Source: Streptomyces sp. NBC_01142 (GTDB taxonomy: Bacteria; Actinomycetota; Actinomycetes; Streptomycetales; Streptomycetaceae). From it: a DNA stretch of 64,000 bases. Below, piece after piece: positions 50,634 to 59,253 of the stretch. Each line of letters begins with the position of its first letter. Position 1 is the first letter of the stretch. The notes under the pieces are model-generated. The model was not told the DNA's origin, ran no database searches, and saw only the letters and a list, made by a program, of their open reading frames with translations. The stretch is taken from the NCBI RefSeq assembly GCF_026341125.1, contig NZ_JAPEOR010000001.1, forward strand, positions 2,232,001-2,296,000, in the 5' to 3' direction. The translations under genes and the position numbers were made by a program.

Positions 50634-50666
50634 AGGCTCTCTGACGCGCCGTCGAAGGAGCAACTC

Positions 50667-51509
50667 ATGGCCAATGTCGTACGCGCCGCACTCGTCCAGG
50701 CGACCTGGACCGGCGACACCGAATCCATGATTGCCAAACATGAGGAACATGCCCGCGAGGCGGCCCGGCAGGGCGCCAAGGTCATCGGATTTCAAGAGGT
50801 CTTCAACGCGCCGTACTTCTGCCAGGTCCAGGAGCCGGAGCACTACCGCTGGGCCGAGCCGGTCCCGGACGGCCCGACCGTCCGCCGGATGCAGGAGCTC
50901 GCCCGCGAGACCGGCATGGTGATCGTGGTCCCGGTCTTCGAGATCGAGGGCGCCGGCTTCTACTACAACACCGCTGCCGTGATCGATGCCGACGGCTCGT
51001 ACCTCGGCAAGTACCGCAAGCACCACATCCCGCAGGTCAAGGGCTTCTGGGAAAAGTACTACTTCAAGCCGGGCAACGCCGGCTGGCCCGTTTTCGACAC
51101 CGCCGTCGGCAAGGTCGGCGTCTATATCTGCTACGACCGGCACTTTCCGGAGGGCTGGCGCCAACTCGGCCTGCACGGCGCCCAGTTGGTCTACAACCCG
51201 TCCGCCACTTCCCGCGGCCTCTCCAGTTACCTCTGGCAGCTCGAGCAGCCCGCCGCCGCCGTCGCCAACGAGTACTACATCGCCGCCATCAACCGCGTCG
51301 GCCAGGAGGAGTACGGCGACAACGACTTCTACGGCACCAGCTACTTCGTCGACCCGCGCGGCCAGTTCGTCGGCGAGGTCGCCAGCGACAAGGCGGAGGA
51401 ACTGCTCGTACGGGACCTCGACTTCGACCTGATCGATGTCGTACGACAGCAGTGGGCCTTCTACCGGGATCGCCGCCCCGACGCGTACGAGGGACTGGTG
51501 CAGCCGTGA
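50667..51509 (+). CDS. Beta-ureidopropionase-type nitrilase-superfamily amidase
   Basis: The 280-residue product carries the nitrilase triad: Glu in VIGFQEVFNAPYFC, Lys in LGKYRKHHIPQVKGFWEKYYF and Cys in VGVYICYDRHFPEGWR. The KGFWEKYYFKPGN stretch is characteristic of beta-ureidopropionase/N-carbamoyl-beta-alanine amidohydrolases, which release beta-alanine, CO2 and ammonia in the reductive pyrimidine pathway. It is first in an operon with dihydropyrimidinase, an aminotransferase and an NCS1 permease, supporting that role. Its stop overlaps the next start as GTGA. Confidence 0.9.
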   Translation: MANVVRAALVQATWTGDTESMIAKHEEHAREAARQGAKVIGFQEVFNAPYFCQVQEPEHYRWAEPVPDGPTVRRMQELARETGMVIVVPVFEIEGAGFYYNTAAVIDADGSYLGKYRKHHIPQVKGFWEKYYFKPGNAGWPVFDTAVGKVGVYICYDRHFPEGWRQLGLHGAQLVYNPSATSRGLSSYLWQLEQPAAAVANEYYIAAINRVGQEEYGDNDFYGTSYFVDPRGQFVGEVASDKAEELLVRDLDFDLIDVVRQQWAFYRDRRPDAYEGLVQP

Positions 51510-52786
51510 CCAATCTGTACGACCGCCACAAGGCCGTCATCCCCGACTGGGTCTCGCTCTTCTACAAGCAGCCCATCGAGATCACGCATGGCGAGGGCCG
51601 CCATGTCTGGGACGCGGACGGCAACCGCTACCTCGACTTCTTCGGCGGCATCCTCACCACCATGACCGCGCACGCCCTCCCCGAGGTCACCAAGGCGGTG
51701 AGCGAGCAGGCCGGGCGGATCATCCACTCCTCCACGCTCTACCTCAACCGCCCGATGGTCGAGCTCGCCGAGCGGGTGGCCACCCTGTCCGGAATCCCGG
51801 ACGCCCGGGTCTTCTTCACCACCTCCGGTACGGAGGCCAATGACACGGCCCTGCTGCTCGCGACCGCCTACCGCGGCTCGAACCAGGTCCTGGCCATGCG
51901 CAACAGCTACCACGGCCGGTCGTTCAGCGCGGTCGGGATCACCGGCAACCGCGCCTGGTCGCCGACGAGCCTGTCGCCGCTGCAGACGCTGTACGTACAC
52001 GGGGGCGTCCGCACCCGCGGCCCCTACGCCCAGCTGTCCGACGCGCAGTTCATCAAGGCGTGCGTCGCCGACCTCGAGGACCTGCTCGGGCACACCCGGG
52101 GCGTGGCCGCGCTGATCGCCGAGCCCATCCAGGGCGTCGGCGGATTCACCGCACCGCCCGACGGTCTGTACGCCGCCTTCCGGGAGGTACTGGACCGGCA
52201 CGGCATCCTGTGGATCACCGACGAGGTGCAGACGGGCTGGGGGCGTACCGGAGAGCACTTCTGGGGCTGGCAGGCGCACGCCGCGAGCGGCCCGCCGGAC
52301 ATGCTCACCTTCGCCAAGGGCATCGGCAACGGCATGTCCATCGGCGGCGTCGTCGCCCGCGCCGAGGTCATGAACTGCCTTGACGCAAACTCCATTTCGA
52401 CCTTCGGCGGCTCCCCGGTCACCATGGCGGCAGGCCTCGCCAACCTCTCCTATCTGCTGGAACACGACCTCCAGGGCAACGCCCGCCGCGTCGGCGGACT
52501 GCTGATCGAGCGACTGCGCGCCATCGGCGCGAGTGTGCCGGCCGTACAGGAAGTGCGTGGCCGAGGCCTGATGATCGGTATCGAACTGGTCAGGCCCGGC
52601 ACGGACGAGGCGAACCCGGAGGCGGCCTCGGCCGTCCTGGAAGCCGCCCGCGAGGGCGGGCTGCTGATCGGCAAGGGCGGTGGCCACAACACCAGCGTCC
52701 TGCGGATCGCCCCGCCGCTGACCCTGACCGTCGCCGAGGCCGAAGAGGGCGCCTCGATCATCGAACGGGCCCTTCACAACGTCTAG
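51506..52786 (+). CDS. Class III aminotransferase (beta-alanine/GABA type)
   Basis: The 426-residue PLP enzyme has TSGTEANDTALLLATAYRGSN (phosphate cup), NSYHGRSFSAVGITG, the Asp of the cofactor ring in ILWITDEVQTGWGRTG and the Schiff-base Lys in MLTFAKGIGNGMSIGG. Between ureidopropionase and dihydropyrimidinase it most likely removes the amino group from beta-alanine to give malonate semialdehyde; other omega-amino acids are possible. GTG at 51506 overlaps the preceding stop. Its TAG stop touches the left end of the MITE-like element. Confidence 0.9.
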   Translation: MTNLYDRHKAVIPDWVSLFYKQPIEITHGEGRHVWDADGNRYLDFFGGILTTMTAHALPEVTKAVSEQAGRIIHSSTLYLNRPMVELAERVATLSGIPDARVFFTTSGTEANDTALLLATAYRGSNQVLAMRNSYHGRSFSAVGITGNRAWSPTSLSPLQTLYVHGGVRTRGPYAQLSDAQFIKACVADLEDLLGHTRGVAALIAEPIQGVGGFTAPPDGLYAAFREVLDRHGILWITDEVQTGWGRTGEHFWGWQAHAASGPPDMLTFAKGIGNGMSIGGVVARAEVMNCLDANSISTFGGSPVTMAAGLANLSYLLEHDLQGNARRVGGLLIERLRAIGASVPAVQEVRGRGLMIGIELVRPGTDEANPEAASAVLEAAREGGLLIGKGGGHNTSVLRIAPPLTLTVAEAEEGASIIERALHNV

Positions 52787-52927
52787 GGGGTGTCGTTCGG
52801 ATCCTGCCCGGCTCGCGTGCCCCGGCACCGCGCCGCGTTGTCGTCAGTCGCCGACGCTCCGCGTGGACTCCCGGTGCACCACGCCGGACCCCGCTCACTG
52901 ATCCAGCCCGATCCGCACGACACCCCC
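52786..52927. mobile_element. MITE-like 142-bp element with 18-bp terminal inverted repeats
   Basis: GGGGGTGTCGTTCGGATC (52786-52803) and GATCCGCACGACACCCCC (52910-52927) are inverted copies with one mismatch, flanking 106 bp without coding capacity. The left end coincides with the last base of the aminotransferase stop codon. The size, terminal repeats and lack of a gene fit a non-autonomous element, mobilised in trans if at all. It leaves only 28 bp before the next start, which keeps its own ribosome site. Confidence 0.65.
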
Positions 52928-52955
52928 CAGTCACAGAACGAGAGGGAGCGCCGAA

Positions 52956-54359
52956 ATGAGCACCCGCACCCTGATCCGCGGCGGTCTCGTCATCACCGCC
53001 TCCGAGGAGACCCACGCCGACGTCCTGATCGAGGACGGCCGGATCGCGGCCCTCGCCGCGCACGGCACCACGGCGGCCGAGTCCTGGACTGCCGACCGTA
53101 CGATCGACGCCACCGGTAAGTACGTCATCCCGGGCGGCGTCGACGCGCACACCCATATGGAGCTGCCGTTCGGCGGGACCTTCGCCTCCGACTCCTTCGA
53201 GACCGGGACGCGCGCCGCCGCCTGGGGCGGCACCACCACCATCATCGACTTCGCCGTACAGTCGGTCGGGCACGGCCTGCGCGAGGGCCTGGACGCCTGG
53301 TACGCCAAGGCGGACAGCAAGTGCGCCATCGACTACGCGTTCCACATGATCCTCTCCGACGTCAATGAGTCGTCGCTGAAGGAGATGGATCTGCTGGTGG
53401 AGGAGGGCGTCACCTCCTTCAAGCTCTTCATGGCCTACCCCGGCGTCTTCTACAGCGACGACGGCCAGATCCTGCGCGCCATGCAGCGCTCGGCCGCCAA
53501 CGGCGGGCTGATCATGATGCACGCCGAGAACGGCATCGCGATCGACGTGCTGGTGGCGCAGGCGCTGGCCGCGGGGCATACCGATCCGCGCTACCACGGC
53601 GAAGTCCGCAAGGTCCTGCTGGAGGCCGAGGCGACCCACCGTGCCATCCAGCTCGCCCGGGTGGCCGGAGCTCCGCTGTACGTCGTCCATGTCTCGGCCG
53701 AGGAAGCCGTCGACGAGCTCATCGCCGCCCGCGACAAGGGACTCAATGTCTTCGGCGAGACCTGCCCGCAGTATCTCTTCCTCTCCACCGACAACCTCGC
53801 CGAGCCGGACTTCGGCGGCGCGAAGTACGTGTGCTCAACTCCCCTGCGGCCGAAGGAGCATCAGGCCGCCCTCTGGCGCGGGCTGCGCACCAACGACCTC
53901 CAGGTCGTCTCCACCGACCACTGCCCGTTCTGCTTCGTCGGGCAGAAGGAGCTCGGCCGGGGAGACTTCTCCAAGATCCCCAACGGGCTGCCGGGCGTGG
54001 AGAACCGGATGGACCTCCTGCACCAGGCGGTCCTGGACGGACACCTCACCCGCCGCCGCTGGATCGAGATCGCCTGCGCCAGTCCGGCCAGAATGTTCGG
54101 CCTCTATCCGAAGAAGGGCACCATCGCGCCGGGCGCCGACGCCGATGTCGTCCTCTACGACCCGCACGCCGAGCAGACCCTCTCGGCGCAGACCCACCAC
54201 ATGAACGTCGACTACTCGGCGTACGAGGGCAAGCGGATCACCGGCCGGGTGGAGACCGTGCTCTCCCGCGGTGAAGTGGTCATCGACCAGCGGGAGTTCA
54301 CCGGCCGGGCGGGACACGGTCAGTACACGCCCCGCGGCACCTGTCAGTACCTCACCTAG
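52956..54359 (+). CDS. hydA: Dihydropyrimidinase / D-hydantoinase
   Basis: The 467-residue cyclic amidohydrolase has binuclear-site motifs GGVDAHTHMELPFGG, Lys in VTSFKLFMAYPGVFYSDDG (carboxylated), His in MMHAENGIAIDVL, His in YVVHVSAEEAVDEL and Asp in VVSTDHCPFCF. It opens dihydrouracil or dihydrothymine to N-carbamoyl-beta-amino acids, the substrate of the first gene product of this operon. GGGAG lies 9 nt before the ATG. The length and the C-terminal GHGQYTPRGTCQYLT are typical for the family. Confidence 0.94.
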   Translation: MSTRTLIRGGLVITASEETHADVLIEDGRIAALAAHGTTAAESWTADRTIDATGKYVIPGGVDAHTHMELPFGGTFASDSFETGTRAAAWGGTTTIIDFAVQSVGHGLREGLDAWYAKADSKCAIDYAFHMILSDVNESSLKEMDLLVEEGVTSFKLFMAYPGVFYSDDGQILRAMQRSAANGGLIMMHAENGIAIDVLVAQALAAGHTDPRYHGEVRKVLLEAEATHRAIQLARVAGAPLYVVHVSAEEAVDELIAARDKGLNVFGETCPQYLFLSTDNLAEPDFGGAKYVCSTPLRPKEHQAALWRGLRTNDLQVVSTDHCPFCFVGQKELGRGDFSKIPNGLPGVENRMDLLHQAVLDGHLTRRRWIEIACASPARMFGLYPKKGTIAPGADADVVLYDPHAEQTLSAQTHHMNVDYSAYEGKRITGRVETVLSRGEVVIDQREFTGRAGHGQYTPRGTCQYLT

Positions 54360-54372
54360 GAGTGGCCAGGCC

Positions 54373-55386
54373 ATGGACTTCGGACTCGTCCTGCAGACCG
54401 ACCCGCCGGCCTCGGCCGTCGTCGGACTGATGCGGCGCGCGGAACGCAACGGCTTCCGCTACGGCTGGACCTTCGACTCGGCGGTGCTCTGGCAAGAGCC
54501 CTTCGTGATCTACAGCCAGATCCTCGAACACACCCGGGAACTCACCGTCGGACCGATGGTGACCAACCCCGGGACCAGGACCTGGGAGGTCACCGCCTCC
54601 ACCTTCGCGACGCTCAACGACATGTACGGCAACCGCACGGTGTGCGGCATCGGCCGCGGCGACTCCGCGATGCGCGTCGCCGGACGCAAACCCAACACCC
54701 TGGCACGGCTCGGCGAGGCGATCGGGGTCATTCGTGATCTGGCCGAGGGCCGGGAGGCGGACGTCGAGGGGCAGCCGCTGCGACTGCCCTGGGTGCGGGA
54801 CGGGAAGCTGCCGGTGTGGATGGCGGCGTACGGCCCCAAGGCGCTGGCGCTCGCCGGCCAGAAGGCCGACGGGTTCATCCTCCAGCTCGCCGACCCGTAT
54901 CTGACCCAGACCATGGTCCAGGCGGTCCGTACCGCCGCGTCGGACGCCGGGCGTGACCCGGACTCCGTCACGATCTGCGTCGCCGCGCCCGCGTATGTCG
55001 GCGACGACCTCGCACACGCCCGCGATCAGTGCCGGTGGTTCGGCGGGATGGTCGGCAACCATGTCGCCGACCTGGTGTCCCGCTACGGCGAGCACTCCGA
55101 TCTGGTGCCCGAGGCCCTCACCTCGTACATCAAGGCGCGCGAGGGCTACGACTACAGCCACCACGGCCGCGCCGGGAATCCGTCCACGGACTTCGTCCCG
55201 GACGAGATCGTGGACCGCTTCTGTCTGCTGGGTCCGGCCCAGGCGCACATCGAGAAGCTGCAGGCGCTGCGCGAGCTGGGCGTGGACCAGTTCGCGGTCT
55301 ACAACATGCACGACGCGAAGGAAGCGACGATCGACGTGTACGGCTCCGAGATCATCCCGGCGCTCAACCCGCCGTCGCACGGCTGA
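54373..55386 (+). CDS. F420-dependent LLM-class oxidoreductase (TIGR03842-like)
   Basis: The 337-residue luciferase-like monooxygenase-fold protein begins MDFGLVLQTDPPASAVVGLMRRAE and contains GPMVTNPGTRTWEVTASTFATLND, CGIGRGDSAMRVAGRKP and PVWMAAYGPKALALAGQKADGFILQLADP, the usual F420-pocket region of this superfamily. It resembles the MSMEG_4879 family. It lies between dihydropyrimidinase and the nucleobase permease, 13 bp after the former. No dihydropyrimidine dehydrogenase is present, so a F420H2-dependent reduction of uracil/thymine is a tempting but untested role. Confidence 0.85.
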   Translation: MDFGLVLQTDPPASAVVGLMRRAERNGFRYGWTFDSAVLWQEPFVIYSQILEHTRELTVGPMVTNPGTRTWEVTASTFATLNDMYGNRTVCGIGRGDSAMRVAGRKPNTLARLGEAIGVIRDLAEGREADVEGQPLRLPWVRDGKLPVWMAAYGPKALALAGQKADGFILQLADPYLTQTMVQAVRTAASDAGRDPDSVTICVAAPAYVGDDLAHARDQCRWFGGMVGNHVADLVSRYGEHSDLVPEALTSYIKAREGYDYSHHGRAGNPSTDFVPDEIVDRFCLLGPAQAHIEKLQALRELGVDQFAVYNMHDAKEATIDVYGSEIIPALNPPSHG

Positions 55387-55399
55387 AGGAGCTGGAGCC

Positions 55400-56938
55400 A
55401 TGACCGCGACCGTCCCGCCGGCCCCCTCCGAGGGGTCACCGTCCGACCCGGCGGGACGCGTCGAGCTCGCGCCCGGTGCGGTTCCCGCCGACAGCCCCTT
55501 CGTCAATGACGATCTGCTGCCCGTCCCCCTCGCGCAACGACGCTGGACGACGTACAACTTCGCCGCCCTGTGGGTCGGCATGGCCCACAACATCCCGTCC
55601 TGGCTGCTCGCTTCCGGTCTCGTCGCCCTCGGCATGGACTGGAAACAGGCAGTGTTCACCATCGCCCTCGCCAATCTGATCGTGCTCGCGCCGATGCTGC
55701 TGACCGGGCACGCGGGACCGAAGTACGGCATCCCGTTCCCCGTCCTCGCGCGCGCCTCCTTCGGGCTGCGCGGAGCGAACCTGCCGGCACTGGTCCGGGC
55801 CGCGGTGGCCTGTGCCTGGTTCGGCATCCAGACCTGGATCGGCGGGCAGGGCATCTTCATCCTGCTCGGCAAGATCTTCGGCGGCTGGGCGGAGGCGGCC
55901 GAGGTCGGCGGGCAGCCGTGGACGCTGTGGGTGTGCTTCGCGCTCTTCTGGGTGGTCGAACTGGCCATCATCTACCGGGGAATGGAGACGCTGCGGCGGT
56001 TCGAGAACTGGGCCGCGCCCTTCGTCATCGTCGGCGCGCTGGTCCTGCTGGTGTGGATCACCGCCAAGGCGGGCGGCCTCGGACCGCTTCTCGACCAGCC
56101 TTCGAAGCTCGGCTGGGGCGCCGACTTCTGGGCGGTCTTCTTCCCTTCGCTGATGGGGATGATCGCCTTCTGGTCGACCCTGTCGCTGAACATCCCGGAC
56201 TTCACCCGTTTCGGTGCCGGTCAACGCGCCCAGGTCTGGGGCCAGTCGCTGGGCCTGCCGACGACGATGACGCTCTTCGCGCTCCTCTCGGTCCTTGTCA
56301 CCTCGGGATCCCAGGCGGTGTACGGCGCGGCGGTCTGGGACCCGGTCGAGCTCGCCGCCAAGACCGACAATGTCTTCGGCCTGCTCTTCGCGCTGGTGAC
56401 GGTGCTGATCGCGACGATCTCGGTGAACATCGCGGCAAACGTCGTCTCACCCGCGTACGACCTCGCCAACCTGGCGCCGAAGCTGATCAACTTCCGCAGG
56501 GGCGCGCTGATCACGGGCATCGTGGGCGTCCTGATCATGCCGTGGAAGCTGACCGAGACACCCGAGCTCTATATCTTCACCTGGCTCGGTCTGGTCGGCG
56601 GAATGCTCGGCACGGTCGCGGGCATCCTGATCGCGGACTACTGGATCATCCGCCGCACCGTCCTGGACCTGGCCGGCCTCTACACCCCGGGCAGCCGCTA
56701 CTGGTACACCGCCGGCTGGAATCTGCGCGCGGTAGCCGCGTTCGCGGTCGGCGGGTTGCTCGCGGTGGGCGGTTCGCACTCGGCCGAGGGGAAGGGGCCG
56801 TTCCCCGAGGACGGACTGATCCCCTTCCTGAAGCCGCTTGCGAACTACGGCTGGGCGGTGGGACTCGCGGCGTCGCTGCTGCTGTATGTGGCGTTGATGC
56901 GTTCGGCCGGGATCCAGCGGCGGGAGCCGGTGTCGTAG
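55400..56938 (+). CDS. NCS1-family nucleobase/hydantoin permease
   Basis: The 512-residue membrane protein has about twelve TM segments. NCS1 landmarks are PLAQRRWTTYNFAALWVGMAHNIPSW in TM1, GIPFPVLARASFGLRGANLPALVRAAVACAWFGIQTWIGGQ, LSLNIPDFTRFGAGQRAQVWGQSLGLP and ISVNIAANVVSPAYDLANL. Members such as Mhp1 and uracil/allantoin permeases use Na+ or H+. As the last gene of the operon it should bring in the pyrimidine or hydantoin the enzymes degrade. GGAG lies just before the ATG. Its last 94 bp are overlapped antisense by the next gene. Confidence 0.93.
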   Translation: MTATVPPAPSEGSPSDPAGRVELAPGAVPADSPFVNDDLLPVPLAQRRWTTYNFAALWVGMAHNIPSWLLASGLVALGMDWKQAVFTIALANLIVLAPMLLTGHAGPKYGIPFPVLARASFGLRGANLPALVRAAVACAWFGIQTWIGGQGIFILLGKIFGGWAEAAEVGGQPWTLWVCFALFWVVELAIIYRGMETLRRFENWAAPFVIVGALVLLVWITAKAGGLGPLLDQPSKLGWGADFWAVFFPSLMGMIAFWSTLSLNIPDFTRFGAGQRAQVWGQSLGLPTTMTLFALLSVLVTSGSQAVYGAAVWDPVELAAKTDNVFGLLFALVTVLIATISVNIAANVVSPAYDLANLAPKLINFRRGALITGIVGVLIMPWKLTETPELYIFTWLGLVGGMLGTVAGILIADYWIIRRTVLDLAGLYTPGSRYWYTAGWNLRAVAAFAVGGLLAVGGSHSAEGKGPFPEDGLIPFLKPLANYGWAVGLAASLLLYVALMRSAGIQRREPVS

Positions 56939-58377
56939 TCGTAGACCGGGCGGTCCTTGATACCGCTCGTACGGAACGGCTGTCCGTTGTTGTCGAGCCG
57001 TACGGTGCCGGAGCGGTCGCCGCTGCTCCACTCCAACTCCAGGTACCAGTCGCAGTCACAGGCGACCGTACGGCCGAGGACCAGCAGTGACTCGGGGTCG
57101 GCGGCCGACACCTTGTAGGGGAAGGAGACGGCGGGGATCGGCTCACCGGCGTCGTTGCCCGCCATGGGGCGGGCGACCGGGCGGGACGTGTCGAGGTCGA
57201 CGTCGAACAGGCGGGGAGTGAGCGAGCCGCCGCATCCGAGGTTCATGCGGTAGACGCTGCGCTTCGGCGGCGTACGACGCGCGGTCACACGCACCCGGAT
57301 CGACTGCAGGACCACCGCCTTCTCGCTCCTGCCCTGCACGGTGATCCGCACTCCGGTGTCGGCGGCGTGCACGGCGCCGACGGACCGTGCCCAGGGCTCG
57401 GCATCGGCTTCGTCCGGTGGCGGGGGGACATCGGCGGGATCGCGGTCGAGGAGATAGGCGTGATCGCACCCGTTCTGCCAGATGTGCTCGTTGGTGCTCC
57501 AGGTGAACGGCAAGGTGCCGCGCCCGGGTTCCGAGGGGGCGGGGGAGCGTTCGGACGGGGGCGCCGGGTGGCGGCTCGCGCCGGGACCGGTGGATCGCGG
57601 ATCGCGGTCGTCGGGACCGGAGACCGTGACGTCGGGAGTGGCGAGCGGGGTGGGGCGGGAGCCGCCCCGGGGAGGCAGGGCGGAGCCGGTGGCTCCGGTG
57701 CGGGGCTCCTGCGCGGCGGTCCGCCGTCTGTCCGCCGCCGAGAGGGGGGTGTCGACGAACGCCATGAGCACGGCGAGCGTGACGGCCGTCGCGACGAAGG
57801 CGGCGCCGACATGCACGGCGCGGCGCCTCCACCACGGCGCGGCGGGTGATGCGGCGGGGGGCTTGTGGGGCGCGGCCGGTGGTGCGGCGGGGGGCTCGTG
57901 GGGAGCGCCCGGTGGCTCAGGAGCGGGTACGGACGCGGTGTCGAGGACCCCTTCCGGGACGGGCGCCGGCTCCGGGCTGCTGTCGTCTCCGGGCTTCTCG
58001 GCGGTGGACTCCTGCTGCCCCGCGGCCGCGGTCTCCCGGCCGGCCGCCGTGGCCGCCGACCTCGCCGCGTCCTCCTGGCGTATCCGCCGTTCCGCGTCCG
58101 CCATGACCCACAGCCGGTGCAGTGCCACGAGGTCGTCGCCCGCGCATCCGCAGAAGCGGGCCAGCCGCTCCACCGGTGCGAACTCCAACGGCACTGTCTG
58201 CCCCGCGCAGTACCGGTGCAGCGTCGACGCGCTGACGCCCACCCGGCGCGCCAACGCCCCGTAACTGCGGCCGGATCCGTCCCGGATCTCGCGCAGCCGC
58301 CGGGCGAAGGCTCCGGTCTCGGTGTCTCTCGGTGCTCCCAACCGCTCCAGCTCCCCCCGGCCGTCCCACGACGGCAT
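56845..58377 (-). CDS. Transmembrane XRE-type regulator with external domain
   Basis: The 510-residue product joins an N-terminal XRE helix-turn-helix (FARRLREIRDGSGRSYGALARRVGVSASTLHRYCAGQTVP, residues 24-63), a Pro/Ala-rich linker with repeated PPAAPPAAPHK units, one TM helix (HVGAAFVATAVTLAVLMAF, about residue 190-210) and an external domain (STNEHIWQNGCDHAYLLDRDP, VFPY-type beta segments, CDCDWYLELEWSSGDRSG). This is a one-component membrane sensor layout. The family-typical end appears to be around VYDYD; about 27 further residues are encoded antisense to the permease C-terminus, suggesting a lost stop codon. Confidence 0.8.
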   Translation of the reverse strand: MPSWDGRGELERLGAPRDTETGAFARRLREIRDGSGRSYGALARRVGVSASTLHRYCAGQTVPLEFAPVERLARFCGCAGDDLVALHRLWVMADAERRIRQEDAARSAATAAGRETAAAGQQESTAEKPGDDSSPEPAPVPEGVLDTASVPAPEPPGAPHEPPAAPPAAPHKPPAASPAAPWWRRRAVHVGAAFVATAVTLAVLMAFVDTPLSAADRRRTAAQEPRTGATGSALPPRGGSRPTPLATPDVTVSGPDDRDPRSTGPGASRHPAPPSERSPAPSEPGRGTLPFTWSTNEHIWQNGCDHAYLLDRDPADVPPPPDEADAEPWARSVGAVHAADTGVRITVQGRSEKAVVLQSIRVRVTARRTPPKRSVYRMNLGCGGSLTPRLFDVDLDTSRPVARPMAGNDAGEPIPAVSFPYKVSAADPESLLVLGRTVACDCDWYLELEWSSGDRSGTVRLDNNGQPFRTSGIKDRPVYDYDTGSRRWIPAERINATYSSSDAASPTAQP

Positions 58378-58519
58378 TCCAGCCCACTGAATAAACCCAC
58401 GTCAACGGGGGTGGATTGGTTCCACCGTCCCGGGAGGGGGTGGGATGCTTGCCGCCACCCCCGAGCCCGCCGAAGCTGGTGATCGTTCAGCAAGCCACCG
58501 AACCGGGGGAAGCCCTTCC

Positions 58520-59122
58520 ATGAACTGCATCCGCACCGCTGCCGTGACCGCCGCAGCCGTGGGTCTGACCATCGCCTCATTCACCTCGGCCACGGCCGCC
58601 GCTCCCGTAGCACCGAAGTTCCTCTCGGCGTCGCAGTTGCCGGCCTCCATCAGCCCGTGGCACGCCGACCCGGTGCAGCAGGGTCTGCCCGACTCCGGCT
58701 CGGTGTGCACCGAGGGGATCGCGCCGAAGGCGTCCAGCAGGTACCGCGACTTCAGGACCGAGCTGGACACCGGCGCGCGGCAGACGACCACGGTCGCCTC
58801 CAGCGAAGCCAGGGCGAAGGCGCTCGCCGCCAAGCTCCGCACAGCGATCGAGGGCTGCCTCGAGCGGCTCAAGGAGCAGAACCCGGGGCTCGAGGGCGAG
58901 GCGTTCTACCACGGCAAGGTGAATGTCGAGGAGGGCGCGCACGTCTACAGCATCGACACGTCCCACCCCGAGGTCGGCTCGACCGACATCGGCCTGTACT
59001 CGGTCGGCCGTGACGGCCGGACGGTGACGGTGCTCGAGTGGGGCCAGATGGGCGAGCTCGACGGCGCGCCGCTGGAGGGATTCAAGAAGACCGCCCAGGT
59101 CTCCGTCGCCAAGCTCTACTGA
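58520..59122 (+). CDS. Secreted protein of unknown function
   Basis: The 200-residue product has a signal peptide (RTAAVTAAAVGLTIASFTSATAAAP). The mature domain has two Cys (SVCTEGIAP and IEGCLERLKEQ) that could form a disulfide, and alternating helix/strand segments (ASSEARAKALAAKLRTAIEGC; GLYSVGRDGRTVTVLEWGQMGEL). It vaguely recalls the external sensor domains of mycobacterial PknH-type proteins, but this is not secure. GGGGGA lies 9 nt before the ATG. It is divergent from the membrane XRE regulator gene 142 bp away and could be its target or partner. Confidence 0.7.
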   Translation: MNCIRTAAVTAAAVGLTIASFTSATAAAPVAPKFLSASQLPASISPWHADPVQQGLPDSGSVCTEGIAPKASSRYRDFRTELDTGARQTTTVASSEARAKALAAKLRTAIEGCLERLKEQNPGLEGEAFYHGKVNVEEGAHVYSIDTSHPEVGSTDIGLYSVGRDGRTVTVLEWGQMGELDGAPLEGFKKTAQVSVAKLY

Positions 59123-59164
59123 GCCCGGCACCGCCGCACCACAGATCTCCCCGCAGGGGAGTAC

Positions 59165-59198
59165 GGGGGGCACGGGGGATAACGGGGGGCAACGGGGG
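59165..59198 (+). other. Canonical G-quadruplex motif in 3' untranslated region
   Basis: Four runs of 6, 5, 6 and 5 guanines at 59165-59170, 59174-59178, 59184-59189 and 59194-59198 are separated by loops of 3, 5 and 4 nt. The motif lies on the coding strand 43 bp after the secreted-protein stop and directly before a strong hairpin, so it would be present in the mRNA tail. Confidence 0.75.
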
Positions 59199-59204
59199 AA
59201 GCGG

Positions 59205-59243
59205 CGGGCTCCGGGTCCGGAAGGCCGGACCCGGAGCCCGTTT
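59205..59243 (+). terminator. 16-bp perfect hairpin followed by TTT
   Basis: CGGGCTCCGGGTCCGG (59205-59220) pairs perfectly with 59225-59240 around an AAGG loop, followed by TTT. It separates the secreted-protein gene from the convergent SDR gene, whose stop is 11 bp further on, and can serve both. Confidence 0.85.
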
Positions 59244-59253
59244 CGTCGCCGGC

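Noticed and set aside
58410..58426. GGTGGA-N5-TCCACC inverted repeat between the membrane XRE and secreted-protein genes
   Set aside because: Six-base G/C-rich arms are expected by chance in this composition and no promoter boxes of quality align with it.
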